Assembly: GCA_038380435.1 (NCBI GenBank)
Contig: JAWZYU010000059.1
Coordinates: 806,001-870,000, forward strand
DNA: 64,000 bases
Direction: 5' to 3'
DNA from: Ryuthela nishihirai
Lineage: Eukaryota; Arthropoda; Arachnida; Araneae; Heptathelidae
Below are positions 11,120 through 23,107 of the stretch, one piece after another. How positions within the stretch are numbered: position 1 is the first letter of the stretch; every line of letters begins with the position of its first letter. Under the pieces are notes generated by a model. That model saw nothing but the letters and a program-made list of their open reading frames with translations. It did no database searches and was not told where the DNA came from. The position numbers were made by a program, and so were the translations under genes.

Positions 11120-11469
11120 TGTAGTTACCTGAACGAAGCTTTTATTGTCCTTCAAAGTACTTCCCTCCAGCCTCTGTGGAAAGTTGCAGAGGTCTACGCC
11201 AATTCTGGAACACAACTCTGTATAAATGCATTTTGTAAGATCTTGCACCCTTAAAAAAGTTTTCCCAGCAAATTACCTTAGACTTTTTAGAAAAAATACC
11301 AGTAATAGTACGGTGCAAAATTGGACGAATATGCTAGATGGGGAGCTATTTGACTTTTTTCACTCTTCCAGATATCTCATAACATTTCGGATTTTGTGAG
11401 CACGGGCGTTGTCATGGGGAAGGAGAACCCTGATACGCGTATTGTTGGACGCTGCTCCTTCGCCTTTCA

Positions 11470-11665
11470 ATACAAAGTATTACAAAGTTACATTTCATTC
11501 AACTAAATAAAAATATCTACTCCGTTTAGAAACAAGTTCATTCGATTGCAAAGATCAATTTACAGAATAAAGTTACTTTCACTTTGTCTTATATATATAC
11601 AAAGAACGTTTTAGGCGACTGACTGAATAAGGTCACCTAATTAATTTGTCTTTTTTTCTCGTCGC
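11470..11665. repeat. Repeat R3, copy 1 (inside the mariner carcass)
   Basis: About 190 bp (TACAAAGTTACATTTCATTC through TAAGGTCACCTAATTAAT) repeated at 13850-14030 in the same orientation, with right-arm partners. Unclassified. Confidence 0.65.
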
Positions 11666-11730
11666 CTCGTTAAACATTTTGGGCAAAACAATGTTGGTGT
11701 AGTATTACCATTTAAATGCATTTTTAGGTG

Positions 11731-12045
11731 CAGTCGCTCAAAAAAGTATTCGAACATTATGATTGATTACATAATTAGAAAATTATATCTGGCAACTTTT
11801 TTTAGAAACTAGTGATCTGGCAACCTTCGTGTACAGTCGCTCAAAAAAGTATCCGAACACTATGGTTGATTACAGAATTCAGAAAAAATATCTGACCACG
11901 ATATTTATAGAAATTAGTGATCTGACAACCTTCGTGTACGTACATGAAGGTTGCCAGATCATTAATTTCTAAAGAAATCGTTGCCAGATATTTTTTCTGA
12001 ATTCTGTAATCAACCATAGTGTTCGGATACTTTTTTGAGCGACTG
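11731..12045. mobile_element. MITE-T half plus full copy
   Basis: Half element 11731-11833, then a complete palindrome to 12045 ending GAGCGACTG, with a GTGTACGTACA centre. It sits between the two catalytic parts of the mariner pseudogene. Partner 20068-20383. Confidence 0.85.
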
Positions 12046-12689
12046 AAATGTGTCCATGGCTATCACTCCCTGTTAATTGAAAGAAACTTCGAACATTCTT
12101 TATCTTGAGCGAAAGTCTTCTCGGAGGATTTGTGGACCCGGTTCATCTTCAGCAGCACAAACATAGTTTCGATATTTCTAAGATTTGCATAGTAATAAAA
12201 CCACATCTCATCTCTGTGACAATGTATGTTAACCATTTGGGACCATAGGTTCAACCATTGTCAGCATCTCCTTGCACGAGTCGACTCTACTCCTCTCTTC
12301 TGCTCTCTGAGCTTGTGGGGTATCCATTTGGCACAGATGCTTCGGATTGCTGATGAATAATTGTTTTCACACTGCCAATCGATACAGTGGCATTATCTGA
12401 ATGGTGATGTGTGGGTTTCCCTTAATCACTTTACGACACGAACATCAGCGACGGTTCTCTCGTTCACGGCTTCTTTTGTCTTCGTGCATGAGGGAGTTCT
12501 CCGAAGCTCTGCCGTCCTTTTCTGAATTTCTGCATCCATCTTGTAACAGTGCCATGTGAACAGGCATTATCCTCATATACTTGTGATAAATTGGCAGGAA
12601 TTTTTTTTCTCCTTGTCCCGAACCTATATCCTTCTAAAAATGTAAAATCTTTCACCTTCTTTAGTACGCTCCACAGTAACAATGCGCAG

Positions 12690-13849
12690 ATTTCGCAGAG
12701 CGAACTTTACGCTCCGCCAGAGAAGATAGAAATGTTGATAAAGCCTTTGATTTCAATACGTAATGAAGCACTCCGTAAGCTTTTATTAATTGTTTTTCTG
12801 TTTTCTAAGGAGAAAATGGTTATTTTTTTAATGACTTATGATCAACTGTTACTTTGAGAAAGAAAAACATTAGGAAAAGTAAAAGGGTTTATGGAGTTCC
12901 GTTCAAGCGTTACACTGTGTGACGTAAGCAAAAAAGATTGTTCAAATTTTTCTATAACAGTCGTTTGAAATTTATGAGAGACCCCTAGGGTCTTTAACAA
13001 ATTGTATGTTATTGATTTTTAGTGGTCCTACACTGTAGACCACTGAACTCGAATATTCTCTACCAGAGGGTGACGGTGACATGTCTGTGATTAAACGAGA
13101 GTTTAATTCTTCATAAAAATTTATCAGTATTTATAGTGGTACTTTCTTTCACTTTCATCTTAATTTTTTCTCTGTTTAAAAAATTATGAAAGAAATATAC
13201 ATTTACTGTTTGTTTTACAAGTAATCGACTTAAGCATCTAATACACAAATATTTAAACAAAAAATATGAAAAATTCTTCTTTAGTCCACTGACTGATATA
13301 AGAATTAATCTATAGGTGTGAAGCGAAGGAATTTAAACTGACAATATACGAGTATTTTCAGCTTTGTATGTAAAATTGCTCAGTGGATAAATGTGATATT
13401 TAACATTTTCACTGTTTGAAATATGTAAAGCATAATAATTCGAATTTGGTCATTAGAGGGCGATCATCCCTCAAGACAATCTGAGGAATGTCAATTGCAG
13501 GTTACAAGCATAAGTATGAAAGTTTCAATGATCTTTATCCCAGATAGATATTATATATGACGCACAAATAATAGATGTTTAGAAATGCGACCATAGTTCC
13601 AATGGCTAGGATATCTGACGAACTTATCAGTTTAAAAACTAACGTAATCCGACACTACTTTGTTTATGACTTAAGCAAAATGTGTCAATTCGTGATTAAA
13701 GACGATATTGTCTTACAATTAATATTTGGTATTGATTTTTTTATTCTTGAAAAAAATTCAGAAATGATAATAATATAAATCTATCAGTGGTGTAATATAA
13801 TTATAAAAATGTTTTAAAGGGAAGTGCAAAGCTGTTTAGATTACACAGT
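12690..13849. other. Arm sequence, no recognised gene
   Basis: AT-rich and shared with 18290-19425. About 13015-13240 (R4) resembles 52495-52725: CTACACTGTAGACCACTGAAC against TTACACTGTGAGCCACTGAAC. The small frames show no family motif. Confidence 0.45.
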
Positions 13850-14030
13850 ATTATAAAGTTACATTTCATGCAACTAAATAAAAATTTCTGCCCTGTTTAG
13901 AAACAGGTTCATTGGATTGCGAAGATCAATTTACAGAATAAATTTGCTTTCATTTTATCTCGTCATGTATATACAAAGAACGTTTTAGGAGACTGACTTA
14001 ATAAGGTGGCCTAATTAATCTGCCTTTTTG
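13850..14030. repeat. Repeat R3, copy 2
   Basis: Matches 11470-11665 in order and orientation. The right-arm partner is about 18115-18290. Confidence 0.65.
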
Positions 14031-14168
14031 ATAACTCATCGACACTACGTTTCAGTAATCGAGCCCATATCTGTAGCCGTAGCTCAGGACAGAATATCTG
14101 GAGAACTAAATTGCCGTCTGGTTGGAGCTCCGTAGCCCATGGCTACTTGAGGTTTCTGTAGGTATGTA

Positions 14169-14317
14169 CAGTCGCTCAAAAAATATCCGCACAATATGGT
14201 TGATTACAGAATTCAGAAATAATAACCGGAAACGATTGTTTTAGAAATTAGTGATTTGGCAACCTTCGTGTACAGTTTACGACGGTTGCCAGATCATCAG
14301 ATATTTTTGAGCGACTG
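14169..14317. mobile_element. MITE-T with deleted second half
   Basis: TA-flanked CAGTCGCTC to GAGCGACTG, only 149 bp because most of the second half is missing. The partner 17802-17951 carries the same deletion, so the deletion predates the arm duplication. Confidence 0.85.
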
Positions 14318-14741
14318 TACGTATGTATTTATGTATGTATGTATGTATCCCAAGAATTATTTTTCAAGAGAGGGCGGTCCGAAAATTTAGTTTAGTGTGG
14401 GTGGAAGGCTTCAAGAATAATTTAGTTTCAAGAGACTTCCGTAACTAATTAATGAATTATGAACCGAATAATGAATTAATGAACCGAATAATTTAGTTCC
14501 GTTGACTTCCGTAATAATACTCAACCGAAAACGAAAAGTTAAAATGTTATTCTATATGGCATGATATTTCCTAGTGTTTTTTAATGTATTTTAATTCGGA
14601 CATAAAAAAAGTGGTGATATGAATAAATTTAAGTAAAGAAAATATTTCAGATTACAAAGTAGGTAGACAATTTTGAGATTTCTTATAAGACGACAGAATT
14701 TTTTTGGGTGGCCCTATCTCTACCCTGGGTACATCCCTGTA

Positions 14742-14775
<34 letters not shown>
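14318..14775. repeat. Inner end of the left arm with microsatellites
   Basis: A GTAT microsatellite (14320-14350), AT-rich sequence, a hAT-like word (CCCTGGGTACATCCCTG near 14716-14732) and a GT/GTAT microsatellite (14735-14780), where homology with the right arm ends. Matches 17325-17800. Confidence 0.7.
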
Positions 14776-14786
14776 CATATATGTAT

Positions 14787-14898
14787 AAGGCTTAACGTCC
14801 CATCTAAACAAGCGAAAGCAATCCGTATCGCAAAAAACTAAAAATCAGAACTACAGGTTACAAGCCTGGCTCGCTAACGACTGAGCCACCCCCGCACC
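14787..14898 (-). mobile_element. SINE S1 head fragment in the spacer
   Basis: Minus-strand S1 head (GGGGTGGCTCAGTCGTTAGC and B-box region), broken inside by a foreign 35-bp segment (14801-14835) that recurs perfectly at 15222-15256. Confidence 0.75.
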
Positions 14899-14940
14899 TA
14901 ATGTTTCAAGAAATAAATCATATTTATTATAATCTTTTAA

Positions 14941-15088
14941 GAAGTTTTGGGGAGGGGACCCACTGGAACAGTGGGTCCCCTCCCCAAAACTTCTCTGAGC
15001 CTTCGGGGTCCATGTGACCTGCCCATTTAGCCCATGGTGTGCAAAAAAGTGCCGCTCAGAGGTAAAACAACTCAACCCAACCTTGAAA
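14941..15088 (+). mobile_element. SINE S1 tail with a perfect 24-bp foldback
   Basis: 14966-15088 is the S1 tail on the plus strand (CTCTGAGCCTTCGGGGTCCA to GAGGTAAAACAACTCAACC). Its first part forms a perfect hairpin: 14941-14964 and 14970-14993 are reverse complements, with a 5-base loop GGAAC. A head in one direction and a tail in the other indicate inversion inside an S1. Confidence 0.8.
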
Positions 15089-15306
15089 CATTACCTAAAA
15101 TATTATTTAGTTTGAAAAAGAAATAGAAGTACAAACTTATATTCTGACCACGGATGTGTGTAACAGCCTGCAAATACACATGAAAACCCATCATAACATA
15201 GATTCAGTGGTGACCCGTAGTCATCTAAACAAGCGAAAGCAATCCGTATCGCAAAACCAATTTGCTCGAGAGCATTTGGGTTCCGTAATTTGACCTCTGA
15301 GAGGTA

Positions 15307-15732
15307 CAGTCGTTCAAATAAATATCCGAACCCTATGGTTGATTACAGAACTCAGAAAATATATCTGACAGTCTTTTTTAGAAATTAGTGATCTGGTAAC
15401 CACCGTGTACATACAGTCGTTCAAATAAATATCCGAAAACTAGGGTTGATTACAGATTTCAGAAAAAAATATCTGGCAGCGATTTTTTTAGAAATTAGTT
15501 ATCTGGCAACCTTCGTATACATACAGTCGCTCAAATAAATATCCGAACACCATGGTCGATTACAGAATTCAGAAAAAATCTGGCAACGATGTTTTTAGAG
15601 ATTAGTGATCTGGCAACCTTCGTGTCACGTGGCACGAAGGTTGCCAGATCACTAATCTCTAAAAACATCGTTGGCAGATTTTTTCTGAATTCTGTAATCA
15701 ACCATAGTGTTCGGATATTTTTTGAGCGATTG
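15307..15732. mobile_element. MITE-T cluster: two halves plus one full palindrome
   Basis: Half elements at about 15307-15410 and 15414-15520, then a full copy 15524-15732. The full copy has a GTGTCACGTGGCAC centre, a different subfamily centre from the TACGTA type. Confidence 0.85.
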
Positions 15733-15767
15733 TACGTGTTTGCCAAAAATGAGTTAAATAACCAGAT

Positions 15768-15855
15768 CACAAAGACTCCGATGTCTCAGAGAAGGTTCGG
15801 GGAGGGAACGCACAGGACAATGTTAGGAGACAGATCCCACCAAGACTATCCAGTG
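15768..15855 (-). mobile_element. SINE S1 tail-side fragment
   Basis: Minus-strand S1 pieces (CTCAGAGAAGGTTCGGGGAGG, GGAGACAGAT) ending at the LINE fragment that begins at 15858. Confidence 0.65.
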
Positions 15856-15857
15856 AG

Positions 15858-16455
15858 TTATACTTTTTTAATAAAATAATTTTTTAATAATATAAATTTT
15901 ATATTATTCTTTTTCAGGTTAAATAGAATATACTTAGTCTTTTTCGTATTAAAATGTAATCCATTTATATCCAACCATTTCATCACACATTTTAGATCAG
16001 TGTTCATGTTGTAAAGGAGATTTTTAAGAGAATCAGCACATAAAGTTAATGATGTATCATCTGCAAAAGTGTTAATATAGCTATTTATTTTTAATTTACA
16101 TAGATCATTTATGAATATCAGAAACAAGGTTGGTCCCAGGACTGAACCTTGTGGTACGCCACATGAAATATGTTTTGGGTTACTAAGTGTATTAAAAAGA
16201 CTAACAGATTGCATTCTGTGCTGTAAGTAGTCTTTAAACCATTTTAATACAACACCACGAATGCCAATATTTTCTAGTTTGCTAATTAAAATTTCGTGAT
16301 CAACGGTGTCAAAAGCTTTCTCCAAGTCCATAAATACGGATAGAGTAAATTGATTATTATGAATTGTTGTATGGAATGAAACACCTTTGACGTATAATTC
16401 AACAATGCAGTTTCTGTACCTCTGCCCTTCCTAAACCCAAATTGGTTGCCGAACG
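15858..16455 (-). mobile_element. Truncated LINE reverse transcriptase
   Basis: The minus strand carries the fingers and palm of a non-LTR reverse transcriptase, which copies element RNA at the nick. Motifs: NQFGFRKGRGTETALL (about 16450-16400); then, after a frameshift near 16340, MDLEKAFDTVDHEIL, CGVPQGSVLGPTLFLIFIND, the catalytic box NTFADDTSL, and NGLHFNTKKTKYILF. The polymerase aspartates are kept. Upstream sequence is cut at a MITE-like scrap (GAACGAAGGTTGCCAGATGC), and the thumb and C-terminus are missing. Jockey/CR1-like by motif style; clade not determined. Confidence 0.9.
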
Positions 16456-16985
16456 AAGGTTGCCAGATGCAATAGCTAATTTCTAACTGTATCACTATGC
16501 AGTCCTGTTCGAACCATATCCATGGCAATTGGAATTCTGTAAGAAAAGAAACAACAATGGGCTTGATAAGATTTATTTATACATTACTAGAAATCAATCG
16601 TTGTCATGGCATTTACCAGACTGGTTGTCTCTGATTGGATTATTCTGCTATGATGTCGTTATGCAGATCAGCTTATCACTTAAGAAATGCACTGAAACTA
16701 AATAACCCAATCAGAGACAACTTGTCCGAAAAGTGTAAATTCATGAACAAGTCACTTGCAGTCCATACTTACAGAAACACGGAGAGTGAATAATGGAATC
16801 AATAGCACTTATTATTATTTTCTGGTACAAAGTGTTGTAAATAATAAATGCTCTTGTACGTCACTACAGACAATCAATGTAAACTTACAGAATCCATTAG
16901 ATAATTTCCAACTGTATCACTATGCAGTCCTGTTCGAACCACATCCGTGGACTTACACCAACTAACTTTCGAGAAATAAGCAAGT
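16456..16985. repeat. R1-related diverged repeat
   Basis: Loosely resembles 1375-1640 and 4380-4832 (GATTGGATTATTCTGCTATG; TACAGACAATCAATGTAAAC). It also holds a local direct repeat of AACTGTATCACTATGCAGTC (near 16484 and 16909). No gene seen. Confidence 0.5.
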
Positions 16986-17064
16986 CCATAGATTTCAAGT
17001 TCGACAGCGATTCCGTTAACAAAAACTCTAATTCTCTATGAGATTTTATCCCCGTTTAACCTTC

Positions 17065-17212
17065 TGATATAATAAAATAAATAAATAACAAATACCCCCT
17101 CAAACAGCTGCTAGCCACAGAGATCTGACAGGAGCCTGTCAGTTTATACGCCAGAGTACAAGGTCTGAGAGGATGGCGGGACCTCAGCAGAAAAACAACA
17201 GCGGTAGGTGTC
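17065..17212 (-). mobile_element. SINE S2 fragment
   Basis: Minus-strand match to the S2 body and tail (TTTTTCTGCTGAGGTCCCGC, GACAGGCTCCTGTCAGATC, CAGCTG, GAGGGGGTATTTG). The tRNA-like head is absent. Confidence 0.8.
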
Positions 17213-17801
17213 TTCACTTTCGCATCAGTTCCTTTTTATGACTAAATGTGTATAAAAATAATATTTGAATATATCCAGTCTTTTCCCTCCACTTCCATCT
17301 CTTTCTAGATTCGGTCGTGGACATACATACATACATACATACATATACACACACACACACAGGGATGTACCCAGGGTAGAGACAGGGCCACCCAAATAAA
17401 TTCTGTCGTCTTATAAGAAATCTCAAAATTGTCTACCTACTTTGAAATCTGAAACATTTTTCTTTGCTTAAATTTATTCATATCACCACTTTTTTTATGT
17501 CCGAATTAAAATACATTAAAAAACACTAGGAAATATCATGCGATATAGAATAATATTTTAACTTTTCGTTTTCGTTTGAGTATTATTACGGAAGTCAACG
17601 GAACTAAATTATTCGGTACATTGATTAATTATTCGGTTCATTGATTAATTATTCGGTTCATAATTCATTAATTAGTTACGGAAGTCTCTTGAAACAAAAT
17701 TATTCTTGAAGCCTTCCACCCCCACTAAACTAAATTCTCGGACCGCCTCTCTTGAAAAATAATTCTTGGGATACATACATACATACATAAATACATACGT
17801 A

Positions 17802-17951
17802 CAGTCGCTCAAAAAACATCTGATGATCTGGCAACCGTCGTGAACTGTACACGAAGGTTGCCAAATCACTAATTTCTAAAACAATCGTTGCCGGATATTA
17901 TTTCTGAATTCTGTAATCAACCATATTGTGCGGATATTTTTTAAGCGACTG
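17802..17951. mobile_element. MITE-T with deleted half (right-arm partner)
   Basis: TA-flanked at both ends; the same internal deletion as 14169-14317. Confidence 0.85.
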
Positions 17952-17959
17952 TACATACC

Positions 17960-19430
17960 TACAGAAACCTCAAGTAGCCATGGGCTACGGAGCTCCAACC
18001 AGACGGCAATTTAGTTCTCCAGATATTCTGTCGTGAGCTACGGCTATTGATATGGGCTCGATTACTGAAACGAAGTGTCGATGAGTTATCAAAAAGGCAG
18101 ATTAATTAGGGAACCTTAATAAGTCAGTCTCCTAAAACGTTTTTTTTATATACATGATAAGATAAAATGAAAGTAACTTTATTCTGTAAATTGATCTTCG
18201 CAATCCAATGAACCTGTTTCTAAACAGGGTAGAAATTTTTATTTAGTTGAATGAAATGTGATTTTATAATACTCTGTAATCTAAACAGCTTTGCAGTTCC
18301 CTTTAAAACATTTTTACAATTATATTACACCACTTATAGATTTATATTATTATCATTTCTGAATATTTTTCAAGAAAAAAAATAAATACCAAATATTATT
18401 TGGAAGACAATATCGTTTTTAATCATGAATTGAGACATTTTGCTTAAGTCATAAACAAAGTAGTGTCGGATTACGTTAGTTTTTAAACTAATATGTTCGT
18501 CAGATATCCTAGCCATTAGAACTATGGTCGCATTTCTAAACATCTATTATTTGTGCGTCATATATAATATCTATCTGGAAAAAAGATCATTGAAACTTTC
18601 ATACTTATGCTTGTAACCTGCAATTGACATTCTTCAGATTGTCTTGAGGGATGATCGCCTTCTAATGACCAAATTCGAATTATTATGTTTTACACATTTA
18701 AAAAAGTAAAAATTTTAAATATCTCATTTATCCACTGAGCAATTTTACATACAGAAGTGAAAATACTTGTATATTGTCAGTTTAAATTCCTTCGCTTCAC
18801 ACCTATAGATTAATTCTTATATCAGTAAGTTGACTAGGGAAGAATTTTTCATATTTTTTGTTTAAATATTTGTGTATTAGATGCTTAAGTCGATTACTTG
18901 TAAAACAAACAGTAAATGTATATTTCTTTCATAATTTTTTACCCAGAGAAAAAAATTAAGATGAAAGTGAAAACAATTACCACTATATATACTGATAAAT
19001 TTTAATGAATAATTAAACTTTCGGTTAATCACATACGGCCTTTTGCTTTATAGAGAATATTCCAGTTCAGTGGTCTACAGTGTAAGACCACTAAAAATCA
19101 ATAACATACAATTTGTTAAAGACCCTAGGGGTCGTTCATTAATTTCAAACGACTGTTATAGAAAAATTTGAACAATCTTTTTTGCTTACGTCACACAGTG
19201 TAACGCTTGAACGGAACTCCATATACCCTTTTGCTTTTCCTAATGTTTTTCTTTCTCAAAGTAACAGTTAATCATAAGTCATTAAAGAAAGAACCATTTT
19301 CTCATTAGAAAACAGAAAAACAATTAATAAATGCTTACGGAGGGCTTCATTACGTATTGAAATCAAAGGCTTTATCATCATTTCTATCTTCTCTGGCGGA
19401 GCGTAAAGTTCGGTCTGCGAAATCTGCGCA
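17960..19430. other. Right-arm sequence, no recognised gene
   Basis: Reverse complement of 12690-14160, including an R3 copy at about 18115-18290 and the R4 segment near 18960-19100. The frames are chance. Confidence 0.5.
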
Positions 19431-21000
19431 TTGTTACTGGGGAGCGTACTAAAAAAGGTGAAAGATTTTACATTTTTAGAAGGATATAGGTTCGGGACAA
19501 GGAGAAAAAAAATTCATGCCAATTTATCACAAGTATATGAGGATAATGCCTGTTCACATGGCACTGTTACGAGATGGATGCAGAAATTCAGAAAAGGACG
19601 GCAGAGCTTCGGAGAACTGCCTCGTGCACGAAGACAAAGGAGGCCGTGAACGAGAGAACCGTCGCTGATGTTCGTGTCGTAAAGTGATTAAGGGAAACCC
19701 ACACATCACCATTCAGATAATGCCAGTGTATCGATTGGCAGTGTGGAAACAATTATTGATCAGCAATCCGAAACATCTGTGACAAATGGGTACTCCACAA
19801 GCTCAGAGAGCAGAAAAGAGGACTTGAATTGACTCCTTCAAGGAAATGCTGACATTGGTTGAACCTATGGCCCCAAATGGTTAACAGACATTGTCACAGA
19901 GATGAGATGTGGTTTTATTACTATACAACTCCCAGAAAGATCGAAAATATGTTTGTGTTGCTGAAGATGAACCGGGTCCACAAATCCTCCGAGAAGACTT
20001 TCGCTCAAGATAAAGAATGTTCTAAGTTTCTTTCAATTAATAGGGAGTGATAGCCATGGACACATTTCAGTCGCTCAAAAAAGTATCCGAACACTATGGT
20101 TGATTACAGAATTTAGAAAAATATCTGGCAACAATTTCTTTAGAAATTAATGATCTGGCAACCTTCGTGTACGTACACCAAGGTTGTCAGATCACTAATT
20201 TCTATAAATATCGTGGTCAGATATTTTTTCTGAATTCTGTAATCAACCATAGTGTTCGGATACTTTTTTGAGCGACTGTACACGAAGGTTGCCAGATCAC
20301 TAGTTTCTAAAAAAAACGTTGCCAGATATCATTTTCTAATTATGTAATCAATCATAATGTTCGAATACTTTTTTGAGCGACTGCACCTAAAAAATGCATT
20401 TAAATGGTAATACTACACCAACATTGTTTTGCCCAAAATGTTTAACGAGGCGACGGGAAAAAAAGACAAATTAATTAGGTGACCTTATTCAGTCAGTCGC
20501 CTAAAACGTTCTTTGTATATATATATAAGATAAAATGAAAGTAACTTTATTCTGTAAATTGATCTTTGCAATCCAATGAACTTGTTTCTAAACGGAGTAG
20601 ATATTTTTATTTAGTTGAATGAAATGTAACTCTGTAATACTTTGTATTGAAAGGCGAAGGAGCAGCGTCCAACAATAGGCGTATCAGGGTTCTTCTTTCC
20701 CATGACAACGCCCGTGCTCACAAAATCCGAAAAGTTATGAGATATCTGGAAGAGTAAAAAAAGTCAAATAGCTCCCCATCTAGCATATTCGTCCAATTTT
20801 GCACCGTACTATTACTGTTTTTTTTTTTTTCAAAAATTAAAAGGTAATTTGCTGGGAAAACTTTTTTAAGGGTGCAAGATCTTACAAAATGCATTTATAC
20901 AGAGTTGTGTTCCAGAATTGGCGTAGACCTCTGCAACTTTCCACAGAGGCTGGAGGGATGTACTTTGAAGGACAATAAAAGCTTCGTTGAGGTAACTACA
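19431..21000 (+). pseudogene. Decayed mariner transposase, interrupted by MITE-T (right arm)
   Basis: Plus-strand partner of 11120-12682. The N-terminal part, 19431-19649, differs from the left copy at 5 of 72 residues. The first catalytic Asp context is at 19859-20050 (HCHRDEMWFYYY). MITE-T interrupts at 20068-20383. The second motif (LLSHDNARAHKIRKVM) lies near 20690-20740 and the C-terminal end (NFPQRLEGCTLKDNKSFVEV) near 20930-21000. Stops in the middle (for example after RRQRRP and RYLEE) make it non-functional. Interruption at the same place in both arms dates the MITE before the arm duplication. Confidence 0.85.
20068..20383. mobile_element. MITE-T full plus half copy (right-arm partner)
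   Basis: Same composition as 11731-12045, in reverse order; CAGTCGCTC at 20068 and GAGCGACTG ending at 20383. Confidence 0.85.
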
Positions 21001-22155
21001 ATGGTTGCTCTCGACATGCTCTGCAGATGCATGTCGAGATCTTCAACACACTTCTTAACTATATTACTATAATCCATCTAAAATCTGCATTTTCCTATTT
21101 TTTATTTAAATATAATTATACGCTATTGCTGAACGTCTGTTCACTTTATTATCCAACATCTCTCCTTTCCATTTCACTCTGTAGACTAAGAGATTTGCAC
21201 GACTGAAATTTCACACATTTAATTCAAATTTTTTACGCAGCAGCCGAGAAATTTTTTTGAAATGGATTGCTCTGTCAGCAGAATGATCGCTTCATTTTCA
21301 TAAATTAAATTTTTCTTTTAATTTGTGACTTTATCCAAGTGCATTTTTTTCTGTTTAAAATAACATCATTGAATTTTCAAATTAACTTTTTCTCATTATC
21401 GAAAGTCATTTTTCCCTTTGGTCATCTATCAATAATGCAGTAATATTTGCACACTTTTCTACAGAATTAATCTACTTTCCGGGTAATATAAACATTTCAT
21501 TCGAGGCTTAAGGGACACCCTTTCAGAATACTAGTAAGGGTAAGAGAGTGTCTCAAAATATCTAGCATATTTAGCAAATTTTAAAGTCCTGTAAAACGGA
21601 GGGTGTTGTGTTATACTACATTAATCCAGTCTTTTGCAACCACTCCCTTGAATTTTTCTGGTTCGATGGTGTTTCTTGACACCACTCCCCCCCACTTCGA
21701 TGTTTTGTTGATCCGAACACGGTCACTGTTATTGTGACGTCTTTTAATGCACCCCATGTTACACTAACTGTAACATGATAGGATTTGTTAGACTCAATCC
21801 ATTGTCCACCAGTAATAAACGTCTTTTTCAAGTGATTGCTCCGATTCTCGACTTCTTATAATGACATCCTATGGATGCGTTCCGGATATTTATGGACAAA
21901 GATAGAAGAATTGTATAATAAACGAAACATGAAAAACAAAACGGTGTTTGTAACAATAGTGATGATTAGAAAAGGAGTAAAGAAAACCATTTGGGGCCGT
22001 TTGGCATAGTCACTGTATCGAGTCTAAACAGGTCGAAAGGCAGTTCATCAATATGAATATTAGCAAGAATGAAAATACAAGCAGGAAAGAGAAATGTATT
22101 GAGTTTTTTATTATTTAAATTTTTTTGCTCTCTTGGTCCTCCCTCAGTATGAAAC
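21001..22155. other. Right-arm sequence, no recognised gene
   Basis: Reverse complement of about 9940-11119, including the R2 copy around 21870-22140. Frames such as 21616-21831 carry no recognised motif. Confidence 0.45.
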
Positions 22156-22338
22156 CTAATAGATTTCTAGTGAGCTGATTTCTCCTCTCAGTCCTTTATA
22201 AAAAAGTATTCCTGTATCCCCTTGGCAAGTGTTTGAGAAGTAAATAAAATCTAATGTATTTTGTCTCTCCTCACCTAGAGCCATTTCTAAAGATCCCATT
22301 AAATGGGCATTGAATTTTTCAAGGTCATCAGTGTTCAT
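22156..22338 (-). other. Small unrecognised open frame, partner of 9788-9934
   Basis: 60 codons starting MNTDDLEKFNAHLMGSLE. Longer than the left copy because the downstream frame differs. Function not recognised. Confidence 0.25.
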
Positions 22339-22350
22339 TTTTATACTGAG

Positions 22351-22737
22351 TTGGGTTGGGTTGTTTTACCTATGAGCTGCACGTTTTGCACACCATGGGC
22401 TAAATGGCCAGGTCACATGGACCCCAAAGGCTCAGAGAAGGTTGGGGGAGGAGACCCACTGGAACATCTGTTGGGAGACAGATGGTAGTCTCCCTTCAAG
22501 GTCATCCAGCGTGTTCTTTAACGTGCACAGGGTATGGCTCTCCCGCACATGGGGCCAAGGCTTAACGTCCCATCCGACGGGCGGTGGCCTTTCCAAACCA
22601 ATCGGTGTCTCCTAATGACCGTGGGCAAGGCGAGGAATTTTGCAGAGATAAATCTCAACGCTGACATAGCTGGGACTCGAACCTGGGAACTACAGATAAC
22701 GAGCCTGGCGCGCTACCTACTGAGCTACCCCCGCCCC
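22351..22737 (-). mobile_element. SINE S1, full length (right-arm partner of 9400-9775)
   Basis: Flanked by CATTTTTATACTGAG (22336-22350) and CATATTAATACTGAG (22738-22752), the decayed target duplication. Confidence 0.9.
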
Positions 22738-23107
22738 CATATTAATACTGAGGGAGGATCACTAAGAGAAAATCGAAAGAAAAATTAGTTGTCTATAATT
22801 ATGAAACACAATCATTTACATCTAAATACTGCCCCGTAGCAAGTTTATCAGAGAGTTATAATAACATGCTTTCATTACTTTCAATTTAATGTATAAAAAC
22901 AGTGGAAAGAAAGAGTGCATAGTGATTAGAAGAGGTTTTTCCCAAATGGCAAGCAAGGTTGTGTACATCACTAGAAATAAAAGGAGTCGTTTAAATAAAC
23001 TCCACGTGTCATGAATCACCGCGATTATGACGATCAATTTGAGAGATTTTCATGTTTTAAATCACGATTCGAATTCCTAAGTCTCCTATCAGTCTATAGA
23101 CAGGTAA

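Larger units (their letters stand above)
11120..12682 (-). pseudogene. Decayed mariner transposase, interrupted by MITE-T (left arm)
   Basis: Mariner transposases cut and paste DNA at TA sites. On the minus strand, 12682-12464 encodes the N-terminal helix-turn-helix part (EGYRFGTRRKKI, then HGTVTRWMQKFRKGRQS). Next, 12254-12063 carries the first catalytic Asp context (HCHRDEMWFYYY). After an interruption at 11475-12060, about 11460-11300 carries the second motif (LLPHDNARAHKIRNVM), and about 11190-11125 the C-terminal end (NFPQRLEG...SFVQV). Stops and frameshifts separate these parts, so it is dead. Normal mariner proteins have about 345 residues; all the main regions can be traced. The right-arm copy is 19431-21000. 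Confidence 0.85.
2365..14775 (+). repeat. Left arm of a giant imperfect inverted repeat
   Basis: The order of elements from 2365 to 14775 is repeated in reverse complement at 28985 down to 17325. Examples: hAT element 5308-5922 pairs with 26288-26900, SINE 9400-9775 with 22351-22737, mariner 11120-12682 with 19431-21000, and MITE 14169-14317 with 17802-17951. One 71-codon comparison (9100-9315 against 22822-23037) shows 11 residue differences, so the arms are clearly diverged. Specific to this arm are 4012-4866 and a 28-bp tandem duplication at 5191-5251. The outer end coincides with the 3' end of a SINE; the inner end lies in a GT/GTAT microsatellite. Confidence 0.93.
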
